A stretch of DNA of 64,000 nucleotides, from positions 372,001 to 436,000 of the forward strand of contig NZ_FSRA01000002.1 in assembly GCF_900129465.1 (NCBI RefSeq), written 5' to 3'. Below the pieces are notes generated by a model. The model ran no database searches. It saw only the letters and a list, made by a program, of their open reading frames with translations, and had not been told where the DNA came from. This DNA comes from Chitinophaga niabensis (GTDB lineage: Bacteria; Bacteroidota; Bacteroidia; Chitinophagales; Chitinophagaceae). Below, piece after piece: positions 8,280 through 17,892 of this stretch. Position numbers and translations under genes: made by a program. Each line of letters starts with the position of its first letter. Position 1 is the stretch's first letter.

Positions 8280-8295
8280 CTGCAAACGTTTGCAG
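8280..8295. promoter_or_regulatory. LacI-type operator 3, perfect palindrome
   Basis: CTGCAAACGTTTGCAG is a perfect 16-base palindrome, 209 bases (about 20 turns) from operator 2. It overlaps the end of TATATTCTG (8274-8282), a weak -7-like element, where a bound repressor would block transcription toward susC. Confidence 0.7.
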
Positions 8296-8506
8296 CATGG
8301 GAAATCATCTTGTCTATTTAGTGAAACTAAAAAAATTCCAACGTCTATGAGTAGCGCTACCACAGCTATGAAAGGGAGAACAATGATGCGGCGCCCACGC
8401 GGAAGCCCCGCTGGTATTACCTGCGGTATTTATTATCTGATCCGCTCTTTTAAGCACTGCCCCTGAAGGTTGTGCGCTTTTATCAAATCCAAAAAATTCC
8501 AATTCC

Positions 8507-11500
8507 ATGTTAAAAAATCTACTCCTCCTGAGTTCCCTGTTCCTATTGCTCCTGCGGGTGCAATATGCAGCCGCGGAAGCTCCCAGGCCGCTTGCTGATC
8601 ATGAGATCAAAGGTCTTGTAACTGACAGTAGCGGTACACCACTCCCCGGTGTTACCCTGATGGTAAAGAACAAAACTTCTGTTGGTACCACCACAGACAT
8701 TAACGGCCGGTACATCCTTGTGGTGCCGGATAATGCTGTGATCATCGTGCGTATGATAGGTTTCCAGGAACAGGAAATCCCTGCCAATGGCCGCAGTACC
8801 ATCAACATCGTCATGAAACCATCTACTAACAACCTTAATGAAACAGTGGTAGTAGCTTATGGCACACAAAAGAAAAAAGAAGTGGTAGGGTCAGTAACCT
8901 CCATCAATGTGGAAGACCTCAAAGTTCCCTCCAGCAACCTTACCACAGCTCTTGCAGGACGTGCTGCAGGGTTGATCGCATTTCAGCGTAGCGGTGAGCC
9001 CGGGCAGGACAATGCGAACTTCTTTGTGCGTGGTGTTACCACTTTTGGGTACAAGCAGGACCCACTGATCCTGATAGATGGCGTAGAGCTTACAACAGAT
9101 GACCTGGCGCGTCTTCGCCCTGATGATATTGAAAGCTTCTCCATTATGAAGGATGCTACATCCACCGCATTGTATGGTGCAAGGGGCGCTAACGGTGTGA
9201 TCCTCGTTACTACAAAAAGAGGTAAGCAGGGACCCGCCAAAGTGAACTTCAGGGTAGAGAACTCCTTCACTGCCCCTACCAAAAGAATAGAACTGGCAGA
9301 TCCTATTACCTATATGAAGCTTGCCAATGAAGCAACGCTTACACGTAACAGGCTTGAGCCACTCCCTTATACCGAAGATAAAATAGAAGGTACCGCCAAA
9401 GGTGGGAACCCTTATGTATACCCGGCTAATGACTGGGATGAAATGTTGTTCAGGAAATATGCTACCAGCCAGCGTGCCAACCTGAACGTAAGTGGCGGTG
9501 GTAATGTGGCCCGTTATTTCATTTCCGGTTCCTATACACGGGATAACGGAATGCTGAAAGTCGATAAGCGGAATAACTTTAATAACAACGTTAATATAGG
9601 CAGGTATACTTTCCGCGCCAACGTTGATGTTGATCTTACCAAAAGCACCACGTTAACAGTGCGTGCAGCTGGTAACTATGATGACTACAAAGGCCCTCTG
9701 GGCAGTGGCGCCACTTCAGGTGGAGAATTGATGTACAACCTGGCCATGCACTCTAATCCGGTAATGTTCCCCGCTTACTTTGAAAAAGATGCAGACCACT
9801 GGTATGTGAAACATATTATGTTCGGAAATGCAGGCGCTTTGGGAAGTTACATTAACCCATATGCCCTGATGGTAATGGGTTATAAAGATGAGTCCCGCTC
9901 TTTTATGTCCGCACAAACAGAGCTTAAGCAAAATTTTGACTTTCTGTTACCTGGTTTGAACTTCCGTACCATGCTGAACGTAAACCGTACTTCTAACTTT
10001 GCTGTTAGCCGTGCCTATAATCCGTTCTTTTATACTTCAACCGGTTATGACAAACAAAGCAACACTTTTACTATTGTTCCGCTAAACCCTGATCAGGGAA
10101 CAGAATACCTGCAGGTTTATACCGGTGGCAGTGGAAGCGGTCAGCGTTTGAATTCCGTTTTTTATTGGGAATCCGCCCTGACTTATGGCAAGGCTATTGG
10201 CAACCATAGCATCAATGGTATGCTCATTGGCATCCTGAGAAGTACTATTACTCCTCCGCCATCAATCACAAGCACAAACAATGCGCTGCAATTATCTTTA
10301 CCTTACCGGAACTCCGGCGTATCAGGCAGGTTAACTTATAATTACGCATCCAAGTATTTTGCAGAATTTAACTTTGGCTATAATGGCTCAGAACGTTTTT
10401 ATGAAAAACAACGTTTTGGCTTTTTCCCATCAGCAGGGGTGGCCTGGACTATTTCCAATGAAGATTTCTTCAAACCCTTCAGCCAGTCTGTTACTAATTT
10501 AAAATTGAGAGGTACTTACGGTATGGTGGGTAACGATGCGATCGGTAACCAGGAAGACCGTTTCTTCTATTTATCCAGTACCAATCCTGCTGACCCTGCT
10601 AAAGGAGCCACCTTTGGAAGAGATAACGGCTATAACCGCCCTGGTTATTCCATCAGCCGGTATTCCAACTTAGACATTACCTGGGAAAAATCCTATCAAA
10701 GTAATATTGCCCTGGAACTAGGTCTTTTCAACAAATTCACCTTTACAGGAGAATATTACACTACACAGCGTAAGGACATCCTGATGGACCGCGCTAACAA
10801 CCCTTCAACCATGGGGCTTTCAGATACATCCAGGGCCAATGTGGGTGAAGCATACAGCCGTGGTGTGGACCTTTCTCTGAATTACTCCGCTAACTTTTCC
10901 AGCGACACCTGGCTGGAAGTAATGGGTAATTTTACTTATGCTACCGGCCGCTTTAAAGTATATGAAGAACCCAGTTATCTGGCCAATGAAAAATACCGTT
11001 CCCGTGTTGATTATCCCGTTGCCCAACAATGGGGATACATTGCTGAAAGACTTTTTGTAGATGATGAAGAAGCAAGGAACTCTCCCAGGCAAAACTTTGG
11101 CCCTTACGGCGGTGGTGATATCAAATACACAGATGTGAACAGGGATGGAGAGATCACTACGGCAGACAGGGTACCTATCGGCTATCCTACAACTCCGGAG
11201 ATCACTTACGGCATTGGTTTTTCTATGGGATATAAAGCCTTTGACTTTTCTGTATTCTTCCAGGGCACTGCCCGGGAATCTTTCTGGATAGATCCGGCAG
11301 CAACTGCACCTTTTGTGAATGAATCACAATTGCTGAAAGCATATGCAGATGATCACTGGTCTGAGGACAATCGTAATGTTTACGCGTTATGGCCCAGGCT
11401 GAGTACTACACAGATGGATAATAATACCCAAAGAAGTACCTGGTTTATGCGTGATGGAAGTTTTCTGCGGCTCAAACAAGCAGAGCTTGGATACAATGTG

Positions 11501-11674
11501 CCTAAAAGCTTCCAGAGAAGGCTCCATACCAGTACCCTGCGCTTCTATCTGAATGCCACCAATCTGTTTGTACTCTCCAGCTTCAAACTATGGGATGTGG
11601 AACAAGGTGGAAAGGGGCTTGGTTATCCGTTGCAGCGGGTAGTTAACGTTGGTCTGAATATCACATTCAATTAA
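8507..11674 (+). CDS. SusC/RagA-family TonB-linked outer-membrane transporter
   Basis: This 1055-residue protein carries a signal peptide (about 1-23) and an N-terminal carboxypeptidase-regulatory-like domain (about 33-110, beginning IKGLVTDSSGTPLPGV). A SusC-type plug follows (about 110-240; LNETVVVAYGTQKKK, then RGVTTFG and ATSTALYGARGANGVILV), and the rest is a large beta-barrel. SusC-like proteins import oligosaccharides or peptides with a SusD lid, powered by TonB-ExbBD. The susD gene starts 20 bases later. The cargo cannot be read from sequence, because the locus has no glycoside hydrolase or peptidase. Confidence 0.95.
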   Translation: MLKNLLLLSSLFLLLLRVQYAAAEAPRPLADHEIKGLVTDSSGTPLPGVTLMVKNKTSVGTTTDINGRYILVVPDNAVIIVRMIGFQEQEIPANGRSTINIVMKPSTNNLNETVVVAYGTQKKKEVVGSVTSINVEDLKVPSSNLTTALAGRAAGLIAFQRSGEPGQDNANFFVRGVTTFGYKQDPLILIDGVELTTDDLARLRPDDIESFSIMKDATSTALYGARGANGVILVTTKRGKQGPAKVNFRVENSFTAPTKRIELADPITYMKLANEATLTRNRLEPLPYTEDKIEGTAKGGNPYVYPANDWDEMLFRKYATSQRANLNVSGGGNVARYFISGSYTRDNGMLKVDKRNNFNNNVNIGRYTFRANVDVDLTKSTTLTVRAAGNYDDYKGPLGSGATSGGELMYNLAMHSNPVMFPAYFEKDADHWYVKHIMFGNAGALGSYINPYALMVMGYKDESRSFMSAQTELKQNFDFLLPGLNFRTMLNVNRTSNFAVSRAYNPFFYTSTGYDKQSNTFTIVPLNPDQGTEYLQVYTGGSGSGQRLNSVFYWESALTYGKAIGNHSINGMLIGILRSTITPPPSITSTNNALQLSLPYRNSGVSGRLTYNYASKYFAEFNFGYNGSERFYEKQRFGFFPSAGVAWTISNEDFFKPFSQSVTNLKLRGTYGMVGNDAIGNQEDRFFYLSSTNPADPAKGATFGRDNGYNRPGYSISRYSNLDITWEKSYQSNIALELGLFNKFTFTGEYYTTQRKDILMDRANNPSTMGLSDTSRANVGEAYSRGVDLSLNYSANFSSDTWLEVMGNFTYATGRFKVYEEPSYLANEKYRSRVDYPVAQQWGYIAERLFVDDEEARNSPRQNFGPYGGGDIKYTDVNRDGEITTADRVPIGYPTTPEITYGIGFSMGYKAFDFSVFFQGTARESFWIDPAATAPFVNESQLLKAYADDHWSEDNRNVYALWPRLSTTQMDNNTQRSTWFMRDGSFLRLKQAELGYNVPKSFQRRLHTSTLRFYLNATNLFVLSSFKLWDVEQGGKGLGYPLQRVVNVGLNITFN

Positions 11675-11694
11675 GCCATTAAAATCAGCAAGAA

Positions 11695-13617
11695 ATGAAA
11701 ATCAAATATACATGGAGGATCATAGTGGGGGCAATACTAGTATTGCCATTGCTGAACTCCTGCAAGAAATACCTGGATGTGGTGCCTGATTATGTAGCCA
11801 CCATTGAGAATGCGTTCACCATGCGCAAAGAAGCAGAAAAATATCTTTTCACCTGTTACTCCTATTTACCGGCAGATGGCAACCCTTCTGCCAATCCGGG
11901 GCTTACCAGCGGTGATGAACTTTCTCTCATCTATCCGTTTGTAGCAAGCGCCCTGCAACCTCCGCCTTATCATATAGCACGCGGTTTCCAGAACGTGGTA
12001 GACCCTTATGCCAATTACTGGGACGGTACCCAACAAGGAAAAAAACTTTTCATCGGCCTGCGGGACTGCAATATTTTCCTGGAAAATATCAATAAAGTAC
12101 CTGATATCAATAATGATGACAGAAGGCGTTGGATAGCAGAGGTGAAGTTCCTGAAAGCGTACTATCATTTCTACCTGTTACGCCATTATGGTCCTATTCC
12201 ATTGATCAAGGAAAATCTGCCGCTTGAAGCAAGCAATGAAGCAGTAAGGGTTTACCGTGATCCGGTGGATTCCTGCTTTGAATACATCGTTAAACTGATG
12301 GATGAGGCAAAGGATGATCTGCCTGTAACAATTATTAACGAAACAGATGAGTTGGGCCGTATCACCAAACCTATCTGCCTTGCCATAAAGGCTAAAATAC
12401 TGGTAACAGCTGCCAGCCCTCTGTTCAATGGCAACGCGGATTACTCTTCCTATGTAGATAACCGGGGCATCAAATTGTTCAACACAACGAAAGATGATAC
12501 CAAATGGGTTAAAGCGGCAGAGGCCTGCAAAGAGGCTGTTGAGCTTTGCCAGGAGGTAGGTTTAAAACTCTACACTTTTATACCTGGCGCCTTGCAAACC
12601 CCGCTTGCTCCTGAAACAATCACGCAAATGAGCGTTCGCAATGCCGTAACAGAAAAATGGAATTCCGAGATCATCTGGGCCAACACAAACAGTATGAGCA
12701 ACCCACTGCAGATCCTCAATATTCCACGCGGAATTGACCCTGCACAGGCTGGCAATACTGCTCCACGCGGACAAATGGCTCCGCCCCTGAAAATAGCAGA
12801 ATTGTTCTATACCAAAAATGGCGTGCCCATCAATGAGGACAGAACATGGGATTACACTGGCCGTTACGGATTGCGTACTGCCGTTAACACAGAGCGGTTC
12901 AATATAGAAGAAGGCTATACTACTGCAGCATTACACTTTGACAGGGAAGACCGCTTTTACGCCAACATCGCTTTTGATGGCGGTAAATGGTATGGTTATG
13001 GTCAAACAGACGATACAAAAAGCATTACGCTTAAAGCCAAAAAGGGACAGGCATCCTCCCAGCAGGTAAACTTTTCTTATTCTACCACCGGTTACTGGGT
13101 AAAGAAACTGGTACACTTCCAGAATATTGTTGGTGCTAACTCTACCCTTACCATCAGGGATTATCCATGGCCTGAAATGAGGCTGGCAGATCTTTATCTG
13201 CTGTATGCTGAGGCATTGAATGAAAAGGACGGGCCTACGCCTGAAGCGCTGCGCTGGATCAATCTTGTAAGAACAAGAGCAGCCATCCCTTCTGTAGAAA
13301 CTGCATGGACCACCTACGCAAAAAATCCTGCAGCTTATCAAACGAAAGACGGCTTCCGCAAGATCATTCACCAGGAACGCCTGATAGAACTGGCTTTTGA
13401 AGGTCATCGCTTTTATGATCTCCGCCGCTGGAAAGAAGCATTGAGTGTAATCAATGCACCTGTTACAGGATGGGACCTGGATCAGGCAACACCGGAAGCA
13501 TATTACCGTGTACGCCCCATCTATACACAGACTTTCAGCCTGAAGGATTATTTCTGGCCTATCAGAGAAAATAACCTTACCGTGAACAGGAACCTGTTGC
13601 AGTCTCCGGGTTGGTAA
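11695..13617 (+). CDS. SusD/RagB-family surface lipoprotein
   Basis: A 640-residue lipoprotein. The signal peptide ends in a lipobox with acylated Cys23 (LLNSC), followed by KKYLDVVPD as is usual for SusD proteins. The N-terminal half has the helical TPR-like repeats and the C-terminal half carries the RagB motifs (LADLYLLYAEALNE; FEGHRFYDLRRW). It forms the lid over the SusC barrel and captures substrate at the cell surface. It is longer than many SusD proteins (about 500-550 residues), with extra sequence in the middle (about 400-480). It lies 20 bases after susC and is co-transcribed. Confidence 0.95.
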   Translation: MKIKYTWRIIVGAILVLPLLNSCKKYLDVVPDYVATIENAFTMRKEAEKYLFTCYSYLPADGNPSANPGLTSGDELSLIYPFVASALQPPPYHIARGFQNVVDPYANYWDGTQQGKKLFIGLRDCNIFLENINKVPDINNDDRRRWIAEVKFLKAYYHFYLLRHYGPIPLIKENLPLEASNEAVRVYRDPVDSCFEYIVKLMDEAKDDLPVTIINETDELGRITKPICLAIKAKILVTAASPLFNGNADYSSYVDNRGIKLFNTTKDDTKWVKAAEACKEAVELCQEVGLKLYTFIPGALQTPLAPETITQMSVRNAVTEKWNSEIIWANTNSMSNPLQILNIPRGIDPAQAGNTAPRGQMAPPLKIAELFYTKNGVPINEDRTWDYTGRYGLRTAVNTERFNIEEGYTTAALHFDREDRFYANIAFDGGKWYGYGQTDDTKSITLKAKKGQASSQQVNFSYSTTGYWVKKLVHFQNIVGANSTLTIRDYPWPEMRLADLYLLYAEALNEKDGPTPEALRWINLVRTRAAIPSVETAWTTYAKNPAAYQTKDGFRKIIHQERLIELAFEGHRFYDLRRWKEALSVINAPVTGWDLDQATPEAYYRVRPIYTQTFSLKDYFWPIRENNLTVNRNLLQSPGW

Positions 13618-13672
13618 TATATTGTCATTACAATCAATTGATCATTCTATGCTTTACATAAAAATATTCAAT

Positions 13673-14887
13673 ATGAACAGGCGTCACATTCTTATACTAT
13701 TACTGGGACTTTTCCTCTGGTCCTCCTGTAAGGAAAAAGGCCAGCTTATATACCTGGACGACAGTGCTCCTGCTCCTGCCCCGGTGACAGATGTTACTGT
13801 TATTCAGACAGCCGGCGGAGCCAAGCTGCATTACAAGATTCCTTCGGATAAAAACCTGCTTTATGTAAAAGCAGTGTATGATATCCAGCCAGGTGTATTA
13901 AGAGAAAGTAAAACTTCCCTTTTCAAAGACACGCTGATATTGGAAGGTTTTGGAGACGTAAAACCACATGATGTGAAAATATATTCCGTTGGCCGGAATA
14001 AAAAGGAATCCGCTCCCGTAAGTGCTACAGTTACACCCTTGGAACCTCCGGTGCATTCTGTATTTGCTACGCTCACGTTAAAAGAAACATTTGGCGGTGC
14101 TTCCGTTACATTTCAAAATCCTAACGAAGCCTCACTGGCCATTGTGCTGATGAGAGATACCACAGGAAGAGGAGATTGGACGGATGTAACTACCTATTAC
14201 ACGGCATCCCCCAAAGGAGCTTTCTCTGCACGCGGGTTTGATACCATTCCCATTAAGTTTGCCACGTATGTACGGGACCGTTGGAATAATAAGTCAGATA
14301 CGCTTACCCTTACGCTCAAACCTATTTTTGAGACAAAACTGGACAGGCTTGGTTTCAAGGAAGTATCACTGCCTACAGACGTAAATATTGGCCACGTTTT
14401 CTCCAACCTGAGCCCACGTAACATCAGCTTTTTATTCAACAATATCTGGGGAACTGCCAATACCAATGATTGCTTCCACACAAGACCCAATGAACCTAAA
14501 ATGCCGCAATGGTTTACTTTTGACATTGGTGCAGAAAGTAACCTGAGCCGGTTTAAACTCTATCATCGTGGAGGAACCAGCGGCTTCTACCGCGGAGGAG
14601 ATCCAAAGAGATTCGAAATATGGGGTAGCAACAGCCCGAACACAAATGGCGACTTTGATGCCAGCTGGACATTATTAGCCACTTTCCAATCCGTAAAACC
14701 TTCCGGTTCTCCGCTAGGCACTAATACCAGCGAAGACGAAGCATTTGCCGTAACCAACGGAGAAGACTTTGAATTCCCTCCGGGTACACCATCCGTAAGG
14801 TATATCCGTTTCAAAACACTTGAAACATGGGGGCTGTTCCAGTATATCTATATTTCAGAACTGGTATTCTGGGGTGCTAAAAAGTAA
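13673..14887 (+). CDS. Surface lipoprotein, DUF4959/DUF5000-like, with a discoidin-like C-terminus
   Basis: A 404-residue lipoprotein with lipobox Cys19 (LFLWSSC). About 20-115 and 115-220 form two beta-sandwich (fibronectin-like) domains of the kind found in DUF4959/DUF5126 proteins. About 250-404 resembles an F5/8 type C (discoidin) carbohydrate-binding fold (WFTFDIGAESNLSRFKLYHR; VRYIRFKTLETWG). The start at 13673 is chosen because it places the signal peptide at the N-terminus; an upstream ATG at 13650 or 13622 would add a non-signal stretch. Such proteins accompany SusC/SusD as substrate-binding surface proteins. The ligand is unknown. Confidence 0.8.
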   Translation: MNRRHILILLLGLFLWSSCKEKGQLIYLDDSAPAPAPVTDVTVIQTAGGAKLHYKIPSDKNLLYVKAVYDIQPGVLRESKTSLFKDTLILEGFGDVKPHDVKIYSVGRNKKESAPVSATVTPLEPPVHSVFATLTLKETFGGASVTFQNPNEASLAIVLMRDTTGRGDWTDVTTYYTASPKGAFSARGFDTIPIKFATYVRDRWNNKSDTLTLTLKPIFETKLDRLGFKEVSLPTDVNIGHVFSNLSPRNISFLFNNIWGTANTNDCFHTRPNEPKMPQWFTFDIGAESNLSRFKLYHRGGTSGFYRGGDPKRFEIWGSNSPNTNGDFDASWTLLATFQSVKPSGSPLGTNTSEDEAFAVTNGEDFEFPPGTPSVRYIRFKTLETWGLFQYIYISELVFWGAKK

Positions 14888-14920
14888 AGACGTTTTTTTT
14901 AACTTATTAATTCAAGTCCA

Positions 14921-15991
14921 ATGCAAAAATATCCTGTATGCCGCCTGCTGCTACCAGCATTGCTGGCCGTACTGTTCATATCCTGCAGTAAAATGGATGC
15001 TACCTACAAAGACTATGTAGTACCCAATGGTATTACCTATGTTGGAAGGGCTGACTCCATAAATGTGTACCCTGGCAGGAGTAGGATTAAACTAACATGG
15101 TTACGCGGCACCGATCCTAAAACCACTCAGGCAGTAGTTTACTGGAACAATAAAGCGGATTCCCTTGTTTTTCCTGTTCCGCAAAAAAATCCAAAGGATA
15201 CCGTAAGCGTAATGCTCACCAATATGCAGGAGAATACCTACACATTCAACATCTACACAATGGATGCGGACAAAAACAGGTCTATCCGCGTAGATGTACA
15301 GGGTACGGTATATAATACCGTATATGAGTCCGTTATCCTCTCCCGCCCCATTGGCTCTGTTGCCATTGCCGGAGATGATGTAACATTGAACTGGCTTGCC
15401 GGAGATACGGCGTCCTTCAGCACTGAGATCAATTATGTGGACATTGCAGGCGTTGCGAAACGTACCTACATTGCCGCTAACGAAACTTCAATATTGCTGG
15501 AAGATGTACGGGAAGGTTCTTCCGTAACTTTCCGTTCTCTTTACAAACCATCTCCGCTTAGCCTGGATACTTTCTATACAGCCTATACTTCCAGGCCATT
15601 GAATATGGCAATTGCCAAACCGGTGAAACAAAGTTCATCCACTGCCACAACATTGGTGGATGGCAATCTCACTACTTTCTGGCAGCCATTGGCAGCAGAC
15701 CGGACGGATGATAAAAAGGTATGGGTAACTGTAGATCTGAAAGCCCCTAAAGCTTTCAACCAGGTAAAACATTACTGGACGGTAGGGAATACTTTAATAC
15801 AGAGCTATAAGGTGCTTGCCTCAAATGATGAGGCCATCTGGGAAACGCTGTATGAGAAAACATCAGCACCCGCTCTTACAGAAGACGCCAACTTTAATAC
15901 TGTAACACGGCGTTACGTGAGGCTGGAATTCACCATCAAAACAGATGGTAACCTCAATGTGACGGAATTTGAAGTTTACAACAAACAATAG
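14921..15991 (+). CDS. Surface lipoprotein, DUF4998-like plus F5/8 type C domain
   Basis: A 356-residue lipoprotein with lipobox Cys22 (VLFISC). The first 215 residues form two beta-rich repeats as in DUF4998. The C-terminal 140 residues look like a discoidin-type binding module (ATTLVDGNLTTFWQP; VWVTVDLKAPKAFNQVKHYW; RRYVRLEFT). It lies 33 bases after the preceding lipoprotein gene and closes the operon at a strong terminator. Together the last two genes give the locus two tandem glycan-binding-type proteins but no enzyme. Confidence 0.8.
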   Translation: MQKYPVCRLLLPALLAVLFISCSKMDATYKDYVVPNGITYVGRADSINVYPGRSRIKLTWLRGTDPKTTQAVVYWNNKADSLVFPVPQKNPKDTVSVMLTNMQENTYTFNIYTMDADKNRSIRVDVQGTVYNTVYESVILSRPIGSVAIAGDDVTLNWLAGDTASFSTEINYVDIAGVAKRTYIAANETSILLEDVREGSSVTFRSLYKPSPLSLDTFYTAYTSRPLNMAIAKPVKQSSSTATTLVDGNLTTFWQPLAADRTDDKKVWVTVDLKAPKAFNQVKHYWTVGNTLIQSYKVLASNDEAIWETLYEKTSAPALTEDANFNTVTRRYVRLEFTIKTDGNLNVTEFEVYNKQ

Positions 15992-15996
15992 ACAAA

Positions 15997-16023
15997 AAAG
16001 GCCAGGTTCTAACCTGGCCTTTT
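15997..16023. terminator. Bidirectional terminator
   Basis: A perfect 12-bp stem (AAAGGCCAGGTT 15997-16008, AACCTGGCCTTT 16011-16022) is flanked by A and T runs, so it can serve both the susC operon (plus) and the acyl-CoA dehydrogenase gene ending at 16025 (minus). Confidence 0.9.
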
Positions 16024-16024
16024 C

Positions 16025-17170
16025 TTATTGCTTCAGCGCTTCCCGCGCTATTACTATCTTTTGTATCTCCGAAGTACCTTCCCCTATCGTACACAACTTC
16101 GCATCCCGATAATATTTCTCTACCGGAAAATCCTTTGTATAACCATAGCCCCCAAAGATCTGCACCGCATCATTTGCTGTGCTTACCGCCACTTCAGAAG
16201 CATAGTACTTTGCCATGGCAGCCTGTTTGGTCATAGGCAGATGTTTATTCTTCATATCCGCTGCCTGCAGGGTAAGTAATTCCGCAGCGGCAATATTTGT
16301 GTGCATATCTGCCAGCTTAAAAGAGATGCCCTGGAAGTTGGCAATCGGCTGATCAAACTGATAACGTTCCTGTGAATATTTTAATGCGGCATCATAAGCA
16401 CCCTTGGCAATACCCAGGGATAAAGCAGCGATGGAAATACGCCCGCCATCCAGTACTTTCATGGATTGAATAAAGCCTTCTCCTTCTTTGCCCAACAGGT
16501 TCTCTGCAGGAATACGGCAATTGTCGAAGATCATCTCTGCGGTTTCAGAAGCGCGCATGCCCAATTTATTTTCCTTCTTACCACCGCTAAAACCAGGTGT
16601 GCCTCTTTCTACGATAAAAGCACTCATACCACGGCTATCCCTTACTTCTCCCGTACGGGCTATCACCACAGCCACATCCCCGCTTTTTCCGTGTGTGATC
16701 CAGCATTTGGTACCATTGATCACCCATTCATTTCCTTCTTTACGTGCCACACATTTCATGTTCATGGCATCAGAGCCGGTATTGGGTTCCGTCAGGCCCC
16801 ATGCGCCGATCCATTCTGCTGTAGCCAGTTTGGGAAGATATTTCTGTTTTTGTTCTTCATTTGCAAATTGGAGAATGTGCCCCGTGCACAGTGAATTATG
16901 TGCGGCCACACTTAATCCGATAGCGCCACAGATGCGTGACACCTCACTTACTACTGTAACGTATTCAAGATAACCCAGCCCGGAACCGCCGTATTGTTCT
17001 GGTACCAATACGCCCATCAGGCCCAGTTCACCCAGTTTTTTGAATAGTTCTACCGGAAAGGATTGTGTTTCATCCCATTCCAGGATATGGTGAGGTTGCA
17101 TATGTGTTTTACCGAAATCGCGGATCACTTGCGCAATCTGTTGTTGCATTTCCGTTGGCTGAAAGTTCAT
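16025..17170 (-). CDS. Acyl-CoA dehydrogenase (short-chain type)
   Basis: A 381-residue flavoprotein of the acyl-CoA dehydrogenase family. It oxidises acyl-CoA to trans-2-enoyl-CoA and passes electrons to ETF. WGLTEPNTGSDA (flavin and substrate loop) and WITHGKSGD are seen in the middle domain. The C-terminal IGEGTSEIQ places the catalytic base at Glu364, the short-chain and butyryl type position. Length is normal. It is the last gene of a five-gene minus-strand run starting with porX, 15 bases after the ComEA-like gene. Chain length or a branched substrate cannot be settled from sequence. Confidence 0.9.
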   Translation of the reverse strand: MNFQPTEMQQQIAQVIRDFGKTHMQPHHILEWDETQSFPVELFKKLGELGLMGVLVPEQYGGSGLGYLEYVTVVSEVSRICGAIGLSVAAHNSLCTGHILQFANEEQKQKYLPKLATAEWIGAWGLTEPNTGSDAMNMKCVARKEGNEWVINGTKCWITHGKSGDVAVVIARTGEVRDSRGMSAFIVERGTPGFSGGKKENKLGMRASETAEMIFDNCRIPAENLLGKEGEGFIQSMKVLDGGRISIAALSLGIAKGAYDAALKYSQERYQFDQPIANFQGISFKLADMHTNIAAAELLTLQAADMKNKHLPMTKQAAMAKYYASEVAVSTANDAVQIFGGYGYTKDFPVEKYYRDAKLCTIGEGTSEIQKIVIAREALKQ

Positions 17171-17185
17171 AACCAGAATTTTGTT

Positions 17186-17845
17186 TTAATTGACCACTAA
17201 GTATTTTTCAAGTTTACGATAAATAGAGTCATCCACCAAAGCGATACCTTTAAGGCCCTCCACCTGGCTGAAAGGCCCGTGGCTATTGCGATATCTTATG
17301 ATCACACGGGCCAGTTTCGTGTTGATGTATGGATGATCGGCCAAAGATTTTTCATCTGTCTCATTGAGATCGATCTTTCTTAGTGAAACATCACCCAGCC
17401 GTAACAACGGTTGAATTTTATTAAATACAGAATCCGCCAAACCATAGGTTTCTCCCACCTGGGCAATGGAATGAAAGCCCCCCAGCCGCTCCCGGAAGTA
17501 TATGATCCTCCTGGCCAGTACGGGTCCGATGCCGGGTAACTGTTCCCATAGTAAGGAGTCCGCAGTATTAATATCCACTACCAATGTCTTGCGAACAAAC
17601 CGGGGGAAGCTATCCCTTTTAGAAAAAGTCCTATGCCGGAACTGCGGCCTTTCAGCAACCGTATCCTTCATCATCTCATGCAATTGCCTTGCAGCAGCAT
17701 GAAACCCTGTTGTATCTGTAAAAGCAATATCCGAACGGAAATAAGACCAGGCAATTGGTACACACCAGAGCAGTACTATCAGGCTTAACAAACAGGCAAT
17801 TCCTGTACGCTCACGGCGGGAAAAAGTGAAAAATTCTTTTAACAC
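17186..17845 (-). CDS. ComEA-like helix-hairpin-helix protein
   Basis: A 219-residue protein with one N-terminal membrane helix (about 16-35, LLSLIVLLWCVPIAWSYF) and two helix-hairpin-helix units. The first contains INTADSLLWEQLPGIGPVLA and the second LNETDEKSLADHPYINTKLA. Such domains bind DNA backbone, and ComEA homologues act in DNA uptake, though in Bacteroidota most of these proteins have no tested role. No ATG is available: the likely start is GTG at 17845 (giving MLKEFFTF), with TTG at 17851 as alternative. Neighbours are a metallo-hydrolase (47 bases upstream) and the acyl-CoA dehydrogenase. Confidence 0.75.
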   Translation of the reverse strand: MLKEFFTFSRRERTGIACLLSLIVLLWCVPIAWSYFRSDIAFTDTTGFHAAARQLHEMMKDTVAERPQFRHRTFSKRDSFPRFVRKTLVVDINTADSLLWEQLPGIGPVLARRIIYFRERLGGFHSIAQVGETYGLADSVFNKIQPLLRLGDVSLRKIDLNETDEKSLADHPYINTKLARVIIRYRNSHGPFSQVEGLKGIALVDDSIYRKLEKYLVVN

Positions 17846-17892
17846 AAACAATGGATTATTACGTAAGGGAAGGTCGTATTTTTATTCCATCC

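Larger units (their letters stand above)
7808..8506. other. Divergent regulatory region between aldehyde dehydrogenase and susC
   Basis: These 699 bases hold no credible gene. They contain three LacI-type palindromes, an AT-rich 12-bp inverted repeat and, from about 8296 on, what would be an unusually long leader of susC. AAAAAATTCCA occurs near 8330-8340 and again just before the susC ATG. No perfect TAnnTTTG box was found; TATATTCTG at 8274-8282 is the nearest and touches operator 3. Confidence 0.7.

Noticed and set aside
8257-8466. 69-residue frame in the susC upstream region
   Set aside because: Overlaps operator 3 and the probable leader; residues look random (Arg, Ser, Cys-rich) and there is no match to any family.
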